A stretch of 64,000 nucleotides of DNA from Daphnia pulex (GCF_021134715.1 NC_060027.1:4588001-4652000), one strand, 5' to 3'; counted from the first letter of the stretch, positions 39,801 to 52,100 are shown. A program made the numbers and translations. The notes: generated by a model from the letters alone, not told the origin.

Positions 39801-42800
39801 TTTTAAAGAATGATATATAAAACATACGTAGTTTGGTTAAAGGTATTTTTCAATCGTCAGTCCTTTCCAATTCTAAAATAAAACATCGCCTGATGACTGA
39901 TTGATCGATGGCTTGTCTTCTCATTCGTTTCGAGTTTCTTATTTTCGTTCCGCTTTTACTTGTTTTAAATCAACAGTTTTCACGTCAAACAAACTCGTTT
40001 GTTTAGTTTTTTTTTACATTCCGCAACATTCTATTTCCTTGTTGATTATAAACACTTGGGTCCAGTGGTCCACACGTTCTTCCGCTTGTATTTAATTTTT
40101 TAATGTTATGTTTAATTTCATCCTGTTTTATTAGTTGGCGGCCTCCGATCAAAACCAAGTGGTCCTGGATAATCTGAACCTCAAGAGCGAGGTGATTTCC
40201 CACAATTTCAATCCATTCATCGAATTGTCATAATTTACACGTCATATTTATTCATGCCAACAGGGTCGCTACAAGTGTGAAGTCTCAGCGGAATCGCCCA
40301 ATTTTCAAACCGTTTACGACATCGCTGAAATGAGCATCGTAGGTAAGGGCGTTCAGAAAAAAATGTTCGATCGAATTAACTTTAAGCCTAGTATATTCCT
40401 ATACATGAATATACGACGCCGAATCGTAGTATTCGGAGCTCGTGAAAAATAACCAAATTATAGAGCTTCAAAGAAAATGGTGAATACTCAAATCAAGTGA
40501 CCGCAGCAACCGAATGCTGCCATTTTGATATATAATCAGGGAAAAAAACCAACGCGCCGCGGGACTTTTGAATTAAGACTGATGATGAATCTCGGCTTAA
40601 ATGCGGGGCGTATACAAAAGAGCTCTACCATCAGCAGCGTCGACTGTTGGGTATATACCGTCTAGAGTAGACCTTTTCAGCATTCCGTTTTTCTTTGACT
40701 ACATATACCACACGGTCTACATACTATATGAAACAAAAGGCTACTGATGAACGAAAACACGATACAAAACATCATCATCTGTCGTGCTGGGCCCGACGCC
40801 GCCGCCGCCCTCCTACACATTGGCGACGTCTTTTCTTGAAGAATCTCTTCGGCGAGGCTTCTCTTTATTTTTTGGAGGGGGAACTCTCGGGGTGCGAGTG
40901 TTGATGACTGCAAAGTGTGAAAGGCCCAGTGAACCGTGCTGGCGTCTCTATACACCGCCCATGCAGTACGTATACCGTCAAAGAGCTCAGTTCGATATAT
41001 AAGGAGTTGAGAGTGTGGGCTGCAGCAGATCAGAACACCATTAGCTGATTGAAATCTAACACAATATGTGGGTTCGATGGTACATAACAGGCACAGGCAC
41101 ATAACAGGGGCCGGCAAAGGCTGGAAGGGAGAGACCGAGAGAAAAAAGAATGGTATATAGGTTATACAAGCGCAGCAGAGGACGAGCGAGCGCGGGCGGG
41201 CGGGGTTCTTAACTGTCACTTGCACAACAGCGGCGGGCTCCACCAACTGTGAATAACTCGTCTACTCTCTCTGCTGCTGTGCTGCCCTATCGTTCAGCAG
41301 ACATTATCTGAAATTGTATATACTCAGCGCATCACGGCTGTATGACGCATGGATTCGAGTTCCGCCCCAGTCGACTGAGCATCAGATTAGAACGGACATT
41401 TCGATTTCGAATGCTCTGCTTTTGCGCATAAATATGCCGGCCAGATATGTATATGTAGTACATATACATGTTGCAACATGTAACACGCGCGCATGTATAA
41501 TAATAACGGAATCGAAATAACTTGAACAGACGGGGGTTATTTCCTCCCCCGGTAATTGTTGGGAATCGATAGTCAATTTTCAAAACGCAACTACCCATAT
41601 TTGAGGGTCTATAATATAGGCTACATCGTTCCGTGTTGTTTCGGCTATTTTCTTCCCCGCTGTATTGATTGTATTCTTTTCTATTTGGATGGCAGTTCCA
41701 CCGAGAGATTCGCCGGTGATTAATTCGCCGCAAACGGTTTACCGCATCGGCGAAGAATTCACAGCCAACTGTTCGTCTTATCCGTCGAGACCGCCGGCCA
41801 CCATCACCTGGACAATTTCAGATAAACCGGTAAATTAATAAATAGAAATCGTTTGATTAGATAGAAATTAAATCCCATAGATTGGAGTATCAATTTAAAA
41901 TGCTCTTTTGGTTATTATTGCCAGCCGGATGACTTAACTTCCGGTCTGTACGGATATACTAGCGCTAGTTCCGTGTTGGCAATGCTATCGACTATGAGCC
42001 AAGAAAATGCATCTTTTATTTCTTCCCACTATAACCAGTACTATATAGAAATATTACATGACGATGCTGACCGCGCGCGAATATCGATTGATTTGAAAAC
42101 GTCCGAATCAATCATCTTTTGGACAAAATAACTGAGGAACAAATCAAAGAGCTTCCTTCTTTCTTGCGTATAATACTGTATAGTTACAGTGTGGCTCAAG
42201 GTGACACCAGCTTACAAAAAAACAAACAGGAAACACAACAATCGCGCTGCAGCAGCATGCACCCCGTGAACCGAATAATAATAATAGCGAATAGTCGAGC
42301 GAATACGCAGCGGGTATTTTGTTATTACCTGCGCATTACTAGGCAACGCTCGGCGATTCGCCTTTGATTGATTCGTCATCAAACATTTCTAGGAATCAGC
42401 GATCTTTACAAATATTGACATATTACAGCTATGCAGCCAGCACAGTCCAGTCCGTGGGCGTCGTACAGTATTGGGCTGTTTATGGGAACTCCGTTTACGT
42501 CACTTGAACGCGGCCGTTTTATTCCCTCAAAGCAGATCAGGAATTTAACCTATTCATATTATATCTCGCGCCGAAATATTATTCGACTTGTTCTTGAAGA
42601 ACCGACGAGTCCGCGCTTGCGATCTATATCGGGATAACAGCAGTATATAGGCCGGCTATATAAATATATCCGTATAAAACTGGCATCACCCCCCGGATGC
42701 GCGCCGCGGATGAAAATTCAATTTAAAAAACGAAATCGTATGTGTACATCCTCTATGTGTAGTACTGATTTCCTCCTTTTATAGGCTATATAGACACGGA

Positions 42801-43699
42801 TCTGCAGGTTATTTTCTCTTGACGTGGAAATTTTTCAATATGGTGAATTCATGCAAGATATTCAGCTAGGAACGTGCTTCTTCGATTCCATTCACGTCAT
42901 ACTCGTCTATACGTTTCACTATAGCTATATATCCTATCTTCTTCTTCTGCTTCTTCTTCTGGGACTACTAAAAGATGATTTGAAAGCCGGCAGACTAGAA
43001 ATGATGTACATGTGAGGACGTGATGCGTTTATTTCTACCGAAATGGACGCTTTCAAAGTCATTAAATCGTGTAACTTCTATTATGTTCCGCGTTTGTTTG
43101 TGTTGACTGTAATAATTAAACCGAGAACGAATGTGCCGAGACAACTCAACTAAATGAAAATTTCGGCTTTACGTTCGCCGTCATAGTATATACTTACTAC
43201 TGCTACTACTACTGTAGTGTACTTTTCGGCGAAATGATGATATGATTGTGGGTGTCTATTTAATTAGGTAATGAAAGAGGACCTAATACAATATCCATCC
43301 ACACTGACTGATGGCGGCCTGGAGGCTTCCGTCGTGGGTTTGCACCTCAGACTTCGGGATGCGCATTTCGATCGCAAAGGCAAGATGAAGCTCACGTGCA
43401 CGGCTTCGGTCGGAAGGATGCGCATCGACGGGCGGACCGATGTCAACATCAGCGTCGCCGACCTACCCGTCAATGGCGACTACCCCAGGCAGAGATCGTT
43501 GACGCTAGACAGCCGGTCGGGCGCTGGTAATTTTTTCTCAATTATTTTTAGGCAACGTGATTTGGCATCATATAATATTATTTATAATTTGTTCTTTTTC
43601 TATTTAGGAATGTCACAACAAATGACATTTTGGAACTGGAGGTTATTCTGTCCGGCGATTCTGCTCGTCGCAACTCTTCTGTGTCAAACGTTTGGTTAA
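15823..43699 (+). CDS. beaten-path family Ig protein, GPI-anchored
   Basis: Eight exons with matching phases: 15823-15928, 39443-39586, 39691-39770, 40135-40191, 40264-40342, 41696-41829, 43268-43526 and 43608-43699, giving 316 residues. Exon 1 encodes a start followed by a hydrophobic stretch (AALPATALVCFLFIG) and ends in phase 1, as the Ig exon 23.5 kb away requires. Ig1 has cysteines C67 and C134 with beat-family blocks LYSVKWYKG, EFFRVVPKDNPP and YKCEVSAESPNF. Ig2 has C181 and C244 with ATITWTI. The C-terminus is a short hydrophobic tail (CPAILLVATLLCQTFG) after a small-residue linker, consistent with GPI anchoring. Beat proteins act on motor axons and pair with Sidestep-family ligands to control defasciculation. 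The Ig assignment is firm; which beat paralogue this is cannot be told. Exon 1 is joined by phase and hydrophobicity only. Confidence 0.85.
17829..17849. repeat. GTA trinucleotide microsatellite
   Basis: Seven perfect GTA units, preceded by partial copies from 17818. It lies in the large beat-like intron. Confidence 0.9.
24535..24556. repeat. GA dinucleotide microsatellite
   Basis: Eleven perfect GA units in the large intron, followed by GAAGAAGAGC. GA tracts can bind GAGA-type factors in arthropods, but nothing here singles this one out. Confidence 0.9.
26223..26240. repeat. CTG trinucleotide microsatellite
   Basis: Six tandem triplets in the intron of the beat-like gene. A similar run lies at 28620-28637. 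Confidence 0.85.
30542..30892 (-). CDS. small secreted Trp/His/Lys-rich peptide precursor, nested in beat-like intron
   Basis: Two exons on the minus strand: 30892-30878 (five codons, MKSYV) and 30811-30542, joined at a phase-0 GTAAGT/CAG intron; 94 residues. Residues 1-24 form a strong signal peptide (IAGWIVLLIGALCCLAVDA). An acidic segment follows, containing LEKPAG, LAMEGTADQSPAETKH. The last 35 residues are extraordinary: HWWWYGKEHDWDKKKHGEHH, then a Lys-rich end in VWWWKW, with nine tryptophans and many His and Lys. There is no cysteine in the mature part. A TATA box lies ~95 bases upstream. I know of no named family. The composition would suit a membrane-active, metal-binding or cuticle-linked peptide, which is only a guess. 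It resembles the neighbour at 33464-34493 in exon layout and in the ETKH junction. Confidence 0.8.
   Translation of the reverse strand: MKSYVVSHCKFIKLFFLKQTDRFLFKQIAGWIVLLIGALCCLAVDANPATDLEKPAGILSPDKKELAMEGTADQSPAETKHWWWYGKEHDWDKKKHGEHHGEKWEGKHKKVWWWKW
30984..30989 (-). promoter_or_regulatory. TATA box of the Trp-rich peptide gene
   Basis: TATAAA on the minus strand, 92-97 bases upstream of the ATG at 30892. This would place transcription start near 30955 with a leader of about 60 bases. Confidence 0.55.
30990..33463. other. intron DNA between the two nested peptide genes
   Basis: About 2.5 kb of AT-rich DNA. A plus-strand TATAAAG at about 31570 is followed by only a 17-codon frame (MSVLEADARTWDV...) starting near 31674, so I do not call a gene there. 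I see no repeat or RNA. Confidence 0.5.
33464..34493 (-). CDS. small secreted Gly/Tyr-rich peptide precursor, nested in beat-like intron
   Basis: Five minus-strand exons with consistent phases: 34493-34479 (MKLVL), 33998-33837, 33740-33685, 33605-33576 and 33500-33464; 99 residues. Residues 1-21 form a signal peptide (LMALVLVSLAMLSPIRA). Residues 22-48 are acidic, ending GMEGLNVDETKH. A proline-rich hinge follows (RPVFILPRPFP), then GGY repeats with almost every block on its own small exon (56, 30 and 37 bases), ending YGHRPFYG. The repeat exons share phase-2 borders between them. Gly/Tyr-rich secreted proteins occur in arthropod cuticle and among nematode caenacin/nlp-type antimicrobial peptides; either role is inference. 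The first exon assignment rests on phase, the TATA box and the same layout as the gene at 30542-30892. Confidence 0.75.
34601..34610 (-). promoter_or_regulatory. TATA box of the Gly/Tyr-rich peptide gene
   Basis: TATAAAAGGG on the minus strand, a near-ideal TATA element about 110 bases upstream of the ATG at 34493. It supports the distal first exon rather than a start at 33998. Confidence 0.6.
35641..35668. repeat. 14-base direct repeat, two copies
   Basis: AAATGGCAATTGGC occurs twice head to tail, with a related inverted CCATTTGCC just upstream at 35628. Confidence 0.85.
36470..36489. repeat. AC dinucleotide microsatellite
   Basis: About ten AC units in the beat-like intron, 3 kb upstream of the first Ig exon. 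Confidence 0.9.
37681..37703. repeat. T11G12 homopolymer junction
   Basis: Eleven T followed directly by twelve G. The length is liable to sequencing error. Confidence 0.85.
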
Positions 43700-46420
43700 A
43701 TTTTGGGAATTTCTTGGCTACTATTATATAATGAAAAACCGAGACCTTTTGACAACGTTGATTTTCACTTGTATGAGAGAGAGAGCAACACCTTTTCTCC
43801 TTCAATTTATAGAGTCATTTTCTCTCTTTCCCGTTTGCGATTCCCGTTTTTCTTTTTCTTGACGTATGTTGTATCCAGTCATCGATCGAGTCGCATCCCT
43901 CCAAACGCCCGCGTACGTTCGTTTCGTGTGCAAAATAAGCCACACCCCAGCAATTTTGCGTTGCAAATGTCATTTGTATAATATTTGACACTTGATTCCG
44001 ATGCGATGATATATAGGCTTCATCCATATATATATATTTTACGAGATATGTTTCCACTGTAAAACACACACCCGCTCGTCAACTTATTCACTTCACTCTA
44101 TAACGAAATGATATGGAGTGTTGTTTTGTTTTTTTACTTTAAAAAAAAAATGCGTGTGACTTTTTCTTATTTTTCTTTTCACGTTTGCAAAAAGAGTGAT
44201 TGTTTTTTAAGTTTTTCTTTTTTTGTTTTTTGAAGAGCTGCCCGGTTTTGGTGGTATATAAAAAGAAAATAACCAGGGCCTAGAGTTTTTGAACAAGAAG
44301 CCATATTATTTAAAATAATAATAAGAAGAAAAAGAAAATAATGTGAACTGTTGCATTGTCACTTTGTTGGAATAAGCGCGCCTGCTGTGTTATTGCTTTT
44401 AAATCTCTTTGTTTGACTATATGACACGTAGCTTCTAGATTATTACATCCAATTAATAACATTGTATATGAAAAAAAAAACGAGCTAAAGGTACGATTTT
44501 ATCACAGTCATTTTGTTCATCAAAGTTCTCTTTTTGATTATCTTCAAATTAATGTTTGTATTTACCGCGGATTGAAAACTCGGTTATTATTCATTCTTTA
44601 TTATACGAGTCTTGTTGAGGAATTTGTTTTGCGTTGGAGTGCGACTATACTACTATATATATTTTAACTTCAAGTCTTACATCATGGCGATAACAGACGC
44701 AAGAACGACACCAGTCATCACAGTCACACGTCATATTTCTCTTTCCTCCAAACTATGGTTATTATAATACTTGAATTCAAGAGACTCCCCCCTTTTCGGT
44801 TTGAGCCTTTCATTTCCTATACGCGTGTACCATCATCTGAGATAAGGCTTCCGTAACTTGATGCTATAACGGATTTGTATTGGAACTCGGCAAACAAAAA
44901 AGGAAAAAAAGAGAAAATCGAACCGAACGATGCTCTCGCTCCGATCTTTCCAGCTTTAGCGGATGTGCCACTATCTCGTTGTGTCCTTTATAAATCGCTA
45001 TTGCCATCAGACAGCGAGGAAATGCGCCAGCAGAATACTCTCGCGCGTCCATATTTAACTGCCTGCTGATGCCATAATAATACAAGCCGAAGAAAAGATC
45101 CAGCAGATTTGGTGCGAGAGAGCGCGCGGTATATCCGTTGGCTACAAGTTTGACGCGTTTCTTCATTTGAACTGTAATTGTCGCGCGCCCTTATTGTGAC
45201 GAGATCTGATTCCTTGATAAAAACACGCGGACGACGGCGGCAGCATTTCCAGATGGGGGCCCACATTCTGTTATATTGCGTTTTGGGTGTATCCAACATG
45301 TGCTGAGTTCATATTGTGTTTCCCCTTTCCCCCCACATGCATTGTCACTCAAACCATATGTAAAATTTTATATATATGAAAAGAAAAGAAAAACGGAATA
45401 CACCGCTGTAACTTCCTTCAACTCCAACGTCAATCAAATTATCAATGCGCCTATAATATCAAATTCATTTAAATGTTCATTAATAGTCGAAATAACAGGG
45501 GCAAATATAATCAAATGAGTGTATACTGTTGTTTAAAAGTCATAAGGAACTTTTAAGCGTGAGTGAGTTTATAACTTAGTACAAGAAAAGTGTGACCGTG
45601 TGAAGTGTGACCGTGTTCGAATAATTCTTTACGCCGACGATTTTGTTAAAGTGCCGCGATACATCAATGCGCATGTATTTCAAGGTTTCTTTTGTATTGA
45701 AAAGAAATGACTAGTAGACGTCGTCGTGTAACTGCTGCTGGGCGATCAGTGAATTTATAGGTGGGCTTTTGTGGCCAAATTGCCAGTTGGAAAGGAATTC
45801 GGATGTCCTTTTTCTTTTTTATTGCAGGCCGCTAAACAGCTTATCGGGACTCGAACAGTCAAACACCCAATAAAAGCTGGCCATATAGTATGTGGCTGTG
45901 GCCATCTATCGAAAGTAAAAGACCCATTCAAGTCAGTTCCGGCAGTTCACGCCATGGATGGTTTTTATCAACTGCTTTTCAATAACGTGGTTATAATATT
46001 GGCCTACCTATTACTCCGATAGTAATCGGCAATATGTTATTTAAACGTGCCATAGGACTTACATTCGACATATACGTGTGCTGCACGTATACGGGAAATG
46101 GAGCGTGAAACACTCAACGAGTGTTCAGTAACTTTTTGGTAATAAAATAAAACTGCGGGTTTTATCATCGTACACAATGGCGCTCTTTTGAATTATCGTA
46201 AAATATCGACCCCAATAACGCTGTTTACAAGCAATCCGAAATCAACATTGAAATTTATCAATTGGAGAGGTAGGAATAGTTACTCGTAACATTAATTGCA
46301 ATATAAATTTTGGCCATGTGAAATTTTACGCATAGCCTAAAAAATATGCGCTGAATAAGTTTTAATCCAAAAAGAGCGCGCTCGAAAGGGATAGCTTACA
46401 TTTAAATCAATCACGAAATT
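43700..46420. other. 3' region of beat-like gene and intergenic DNA
   Basis: The first kilobase is AT-rich with T runs and is probably 3' UTR. The rest has no supported gene: the frames at 45771-46022 and 44864-45299 show no domain or splice partner. Confidence 0.5.
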
Positions 46421-46424
46421 CAAT

Positions 46425-47275
46425 CACAGCAATGTTTTTTTTACTCCTAAACAGGAAAATAAATTTAATGTAATCAATTTTAAAATAGAAATCTGCGTTG
46501 AAAAAAGTTTCGCATCTACGAAGATCAGAACCACTGACATGGTTGTAGGGTTATATAAGACTATACCCGATTAATGTCCCGCGTCTTTTTCTCAAAAGTA
46601 AAGAAATTATTGAAAATTGTAACAAAATGTCATCGGATGAGGAATATTATTTGGCCGATTTTCCTTACAACCTACTAGATCTGCCGTGGTGATCTCGTGT
46701 TAGCTTAAGTCTAGCTTGCCCATTCAACGTGTCATCGGACACAGGTTATAACCTTATTTCGAAATATCTATAACCATGGAAGCTACACTCATTATAAACA
46801 GCTACTTTTCGTCAAAGGGCTTGATAATTCGGTAGGTATCGAATCAAGCTGGAACATCTACGGACGTTTCTTGAGAAACTAACAAGTAATATCATTTCTT
46901 GAACACTGCACAACCTTTGACGACACACTAATTATAAAAGCCACAAGATTTTGGGTGATCTAGGCAAGCCCGATACTGCCCGGTCCCTCGGGGTTCCCAA
47001 AGTTTGCAACTATTATATTTGGCATACTTGCAGAAGTCGGGAGAGACACCCAACTTCAATATACGTAACTCAACCAATTTACTCACTTTTTCTTCTTGTC
47101 ATCTATACATAATTTGGCCGAAACCCATTTTTTCCTTTCCATCCCATTGCATGCAACGATTCAGCCACCCTGGCGACCAGATCCGAAGCGACAACACCGA
47201 CGCCTTACCAACTAAGCCATCGACGTCATAATGAAACTAACTTGTAAAAGCTAGTATTTTAACAAATTTTATCTC
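46425..47275 (-). repeat. diverged copy of a tRNA-related SINE-like element
   Basis: Both ends align by eye to the two younger copies at 47374 and 48266: the GCATCTACGAAG block at 46512 and the CAGCCACCCTGGCGACC block at 47162. The minus strand carries TGGCTTAGTTGG at 47219-47208, a perfect match to the pol III A-box consensus (TRGCNNAGYNGG), followed by AAGGCGTCGG as in arginine-type tRNAs. The two blocks are about 690 bases apart here against about 290 in the younger copies, so this copy has extra sequence or the younger ones lost it. Confidence 0.55.
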
Positions 47276-47373
47276 ACTTATACTATTTTTCCTAAGTTTT
47301 AATTTGAAAAATCGAATGAAATTATTTAACGAATTAAGAAAATTAGCTTAAATAAGTAAAACTTTAAAATTTA

Positions 47374-48235
47374 AATCCATAATGAACGTGACTAATTAAT
47401 TGGAAAGGTTTGTGTGTAGCTTGATGTAGCTTCAGCAGCTAATTAATTTCCTCACGTCAAAATGAGTGTTTACGTTAAAAACTATTACAGCAATGACTTT
47501 TCGACTCCTCAATAGAAAATAAATCTAAAATAATTTAAAAACAATCGAAATCTGCTCTAGAAAAAGGTTTGCATCTGCGAAGATTTGAACCAATGATGTG
47601 GTTGTGGGAAAAAATTTCATCCCGCATTTGGCGTCTTTTATTCAAAACAAAAGAAACTAATTGAAAATATTAAAAAAATGTTATCGTATGGGTCTCTTGA
47701 GGAATAGTCTGCATGCTTTTTATGGGGCCCTAACCTAAACTTAACCTAACACCCTATTCTAACCTAACATCAGCCAACCTCTCCCATAGCCGCGACCGTT
47801 GAATTCCAAACCAGTCAGCCACCCTGGCGACCGCATACGACAACGCCGACGCTGACGCGCTATCCATTAAGCCATCAGCGCCTAGAAGAATATAATTTTT
47901 AAAGCTAGTGTTTTTTATCAGTTTTATCCAAATTTTTATTTTCTCTGATGATTCTAACAAGAAAACTAAATTCTGATAATATTGATACATCTTGTGAAAT
48001 AATTGGCCTTAATGTAATATAGATGTTTGCAGCAGTGGTTAATGTACAGAAGAAATTATAATTTTATTATATTGGTTTGTAACCATTCATTATTATTATT
48101 CTTTCCCTTAAATGCAGCAGATATTCCATTCGAAAGAAATTTTATTCGCGGGTTTTTGTATTGATAGAATGCTACGCCACCTATCTTGCAATCAATGAAT
48201 TACAAGGGTGATGAGCAGAAGACGCTAGTCTATGT
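47374..48235 (-). repeat. tandem duplication unit 1 with tRNA-related SINE-like element
   Basis: Near-identical to 48266-49130 at an offset of 892-898 bases, with only scattered substitutions and small indels visible. On the minus strand it has a tRNA-Arg-like head (GGCGCTGATGGCTTAATGG at 47882-47864), then TTAGGTTAG-type telomere-like motifs (47728-47768), then GGTTCAAATCTTCGCAGATGC-like sequence around 47571-47592 that resembles a B box and tRNA 3' end. Its right end (GACGCTAGTC at 48221) is the sequence that in copy 2 lies just before the coding start at 49188. Confidence 0.75.
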
Positions 48236-48265
48236 TTCAAAACTGTTTCAAAACTTTCAAATTTT

Positions 48266-49130
48266 AATCCATAATGAACGTGACTAATTAATTGGAAAGG
48301 CTTGTGTGTAGCTTGATGTAGCTTCAGTGAAGCTAATATCTTTCCTCGCGTCAAAATGAGTGTTTACGTTAAAAACTATTTCAGCAATGACTTTTCGATT
48401 CCTCAATAGAAAATAAATCGAAAATCATTTAAAAACAATCGAAATCTGCTCTAGAAAAAGGCTTGCATCTGCGAAGATTTGAACCAATCTTCTTGATGTG
48501 GTTGTGGGAAAAAATTTATCCCGCATTTGGCGTCTTTTATTCAAAACAAAAGAAACAATTGAAAATATTAAAAAAATGTTATCGTATGGGTCTCTTGAGG
48601 AATAGTCTGCATGCTTTTTATGGGGCCCTAACCTAAACTTAACCTAACACCCTATTCTAACCTAACATCAGCCAACCTCTCCCATAGCCGCGACCGTTGA
48701 ATTCCAAACCAGTCAGCCACCCTGGCGACCGCATACGACAACGCCGACGCTGACGCGCTATCCATTAAGCCATCAGCGCCTAGAAGAATATAATTTTTAA
48801 AGCTAGTGTTTTTTATCAGTTTTATCTAAATTTTTATTTTCTCTGGTGATTCTAACAAGAAAACTAAATTCTGATAATATTGATGGATCTTATGAAATAA
48901 TTGACCTTAATGTAATATAGATGTTTGCAGCAGTGGTTAATGTACAGAAGAAATTCTAATTTTATTATATTGGTTTGTAACCATTCATTATTATTATTCT
49001 TTCCCTTAAATGCAGCAGATATTCCATTCGAAAGAAATTTTATTCGCGGGTTTTTGTATTGATAGAATGCTACGCCACCTATCTTGCAATGAATGAATTA
49101 CAAGGGTGGTGAGCAGAAGACGCTAGTCTC
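48266..49130 (-). repeat. tandem duplication unit 2 with tRNA-related SINE-like element
   Basis: Second unit of the ~0.9 kb duplication, carrying the same A-box-like CCATTAAGCCA (48762-48772, read on the minus strand). It ends 58 bases before the ATG of the membrane-protein gene, so it supplies that gene's proximal upstream region. Confidence 0.75.
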
Positions 49131-49187
49131 AATGTTTTGTGTCGTCAAGTATTTCTTGCCAAGCGACATCTCAATTTTTTAAGAAAG

Positions 49188-52100
49188 ATGGCCCGTTTTA
49201 AGACGGTCCATCCCACTTTGGATGAAGAGTTTAAGTTAAGTGAGGGAGAAAATTCTATCAATCAACCTCAGGTGAGAATAGTTTCGTCTAAAACGATTGT
49301 TTTAGACCATGCAAAGGAAATGGTTCATGTCCCTCCCTGTCTGTCATCTTATATCTGCACTCCATGTCTGCACTCCTTGTCTTGCGGGCGATCACTGTAA
49401 TATTAACAATTGTCCTGTTTCATTTTCAATTATTGCAGAAAGAACCATTAAGATTTCACCTGGATACTACTCTTCTAGCTCCACATCTTGTAGATCTTGT
49501 TCTGGAAATCCAGCGAATAGCAGAGAGTACCCTCTTTCATTGGAAAACCTTTCCTCTCAACCTGCCCCAACCCATCGCAGTTCAAGAATTCAGTGAAGGT
49601 TCAGCATCCACCAGACGGAAACCCCTGGTTGTGGAAAACCTTTTTGACATTCCCTCATGGGATGACCTGGATGTTGTATCTGTTGATGCACATGGTGAAG
49701 CTAAACACCTCAGCAATAAGCAGTTGACATCAGTTAGGCAGCATGGGTACGTGTGATTTATTTCCATTCAAGTATTCCACTTATTTGAACACTCTTCATT
49801 TCAAGCGACAAACTAATGTGCAATTTATAGAATGTATCATAATGATTCTATTCTTCTTATTTTCCCTATCACATTCATTAGTATAACACAGAAAAATGGT
49901 ACTTGGAGAACATTAACAGCCGATCAACTGCGTTCCATAAGCAAAACAGGGTAGGAGTTTTGGGAATCAGCATGCATATCTGGATATTTCCTTGAATATG
50001 CATGAATGTTGCACTATCTCTGTTGTTTTTCTTTTTATTTCCAATATTTAGGATACTGTGGGAAGGGTGTCAATTTCGTTCTTTTTTTTTTCTCGGTTAG
50101 GTGCATGTTCCCGTTTTAGTTAAAAATATATTTTTTTTTGTGTGTTGATGTATATGTAGGTCGTTCACTGTGGCCAGTGTAAATTTCCCCGGACAGCAAC
50201 ATACCTGGCGAGTGAATCCGCTATTGCAAAAAGGCTCAGAGGTAGCGATGGATTCACTACTCAATACATTGGCCTGGTCAGCCGCAGTTATAAATTTGAC
50301 AGCTAGCGAGAGGTTCACCGGCGATGTGTTTAGCGTTCGCAAATCAATCCGCAGCCTCCGCATGGGATTTCATCGCTTTCTGGGTAGCTTGCACTTTGAA
50401 ATTTCAAGTCGTTCTCTCTTATTTATATCGGATTTCTTATTGGATTTCATGTAGATTTGATATTCGGTATGCCAAGTTTGCAGCCACGAGACTTCGAATC
50501 ACGCCTGCACGAAGAGCGAAGCCGCTATTTAGTGGCAGAATTGTTATGCGCGGTACTTAGAAACAAATCAAAAATTAGAAAATCATTCAAGGGAAAAGAA
50601 AATAACAACTGACATTTCCTTTCGTTAGGTTGAATGCCAGGAAGAATATATTGCCTTGTGTCGTTTCATTCGCCATTACCTTGCCCACCAGCAAACGTCT
50701 GGGGGTAGCGGGCGACTGTCGGATGTCCGACAACAAAAGCCCCCGCCTCTCCCTTACATCTTCCAAACCCCCAAAGGTCTTTTGATTGACCTTCGACTTT
50801 TTTCCAGGTACATTTTTAGTTGCACAACGTGTGTAGAAGGCTATGTTTAAACTCCATGTGTTTGGGTTTCTATTTTGGGTTTTTCGCAGAGATATCATGG
50901 ACAAAGTCAAGCCGGTGGTAAATATGGTGTTGCAACAAGAGTCTAAAACACGCTGGTCACGTCATCACGTCCCAGAGATTAAAGTTGATCGGAAACGTAA
51001 TGAAGCCGGTCAGAGCGGTCCCGACGACGACTTTCAGGATTTAATGAATGATGAGCCCCTGAATCGTATTTGGGATTCAGTTCTTCACAACGCCGATGTA
51101 GAGCAGCTAGGGCCCGGTATTGCCCAATTGCTTGTCGATCAAGCACGAGCGACTATCACAATGAAGAGAGCTGTTGCTAAAGTGCGTGAAAGATTCACTG
51201 CAGACTTGATACAAGCCGAACTGGACATTCGCTTGCGTCATCCTATGCTCTCCCTTGTCAAACCCTGGATGGATAAACAACTTTACAGCGTTAAGGTGAG
51301 ATGTTGTCTTATTTACAGGGTTTGTGTATATAACTTGAATTAAACTCTTTATTCAGACGAAGCTGGCTAAAGAATACCAATGGAAATGCCATGAAGAAGC
51401 TATTGAGGCGTGCCGCCGCAAGTCACTCGATCAGTTTGTTTATTTCCTTTCCCGGGATCTTGCCTTCCTCAGAGATGTATATCAGAGCCAAACGTCAGAG
51501 TATCTGCTTCTCTTTCACCTTACCTTATTTATGTTGCAATGTTTTTAGCGGGCGCCCATCTTGAGTAAAGAGCTCTGGGCAGACAAACAGGCCACTCGCT
51601 CTTTCATTTGGGACACTTGGATTTGGAATCCCAGAGCTTGGATCATCCGCCGTTATTTTCAAGGCACCGCTGAGGTACGAAATTCATTCCACTACCGTCA
51701 GGATCGTCTGAGGTTTCATTGGTCGTGCAAATTATTTTTCTTTCCAGGTAATTCCTACCCACCTCAGTGGGACGCCAACTTCTATCACCAATCCAAGATG
51801 CAGCAGCAGTGGCAGTGACGGCCAAGAGCAACCGGTTTACACTTTAGAAAGAAGTAGCAGAAGAACGACGACGACACAATGGCCGCTCTGGCGCTGGGCA
51901 AATTTTTTGCAGCGGGCCTGGGTCTGGTCCTGTAACGGCGCCTACGCTTGCGGTTATCTTGTTCCTTGGTGCAGCCCAATCGGTTTAAGAGCTCTTGTGG
52001 CGAATCAACCTTTCTACGCCGATCTTGAACTGTCGCAGGTCAACGGAACCCTTTGTCCTCGTCGCTCGGCTTACACGCCAACCCTCAATTCACGTTTGGC

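Noticed and set aside
40677..41246. 189-codon minus-strand open frame
   Set aside because: It lies in an intron of the beat-like gene, has no recognisable domain or promoter, and its Pro/Ser/Cys-rich content follows GC-rich simple sequence.
47801..47882. Functional tRNA gene
   Set aside because: The head resembles tRNA-Arg, but the anticodon and T arms do not pair properly and the sequence recurs inside a repeat, so it is SINE-like rather than a tRNA gene.
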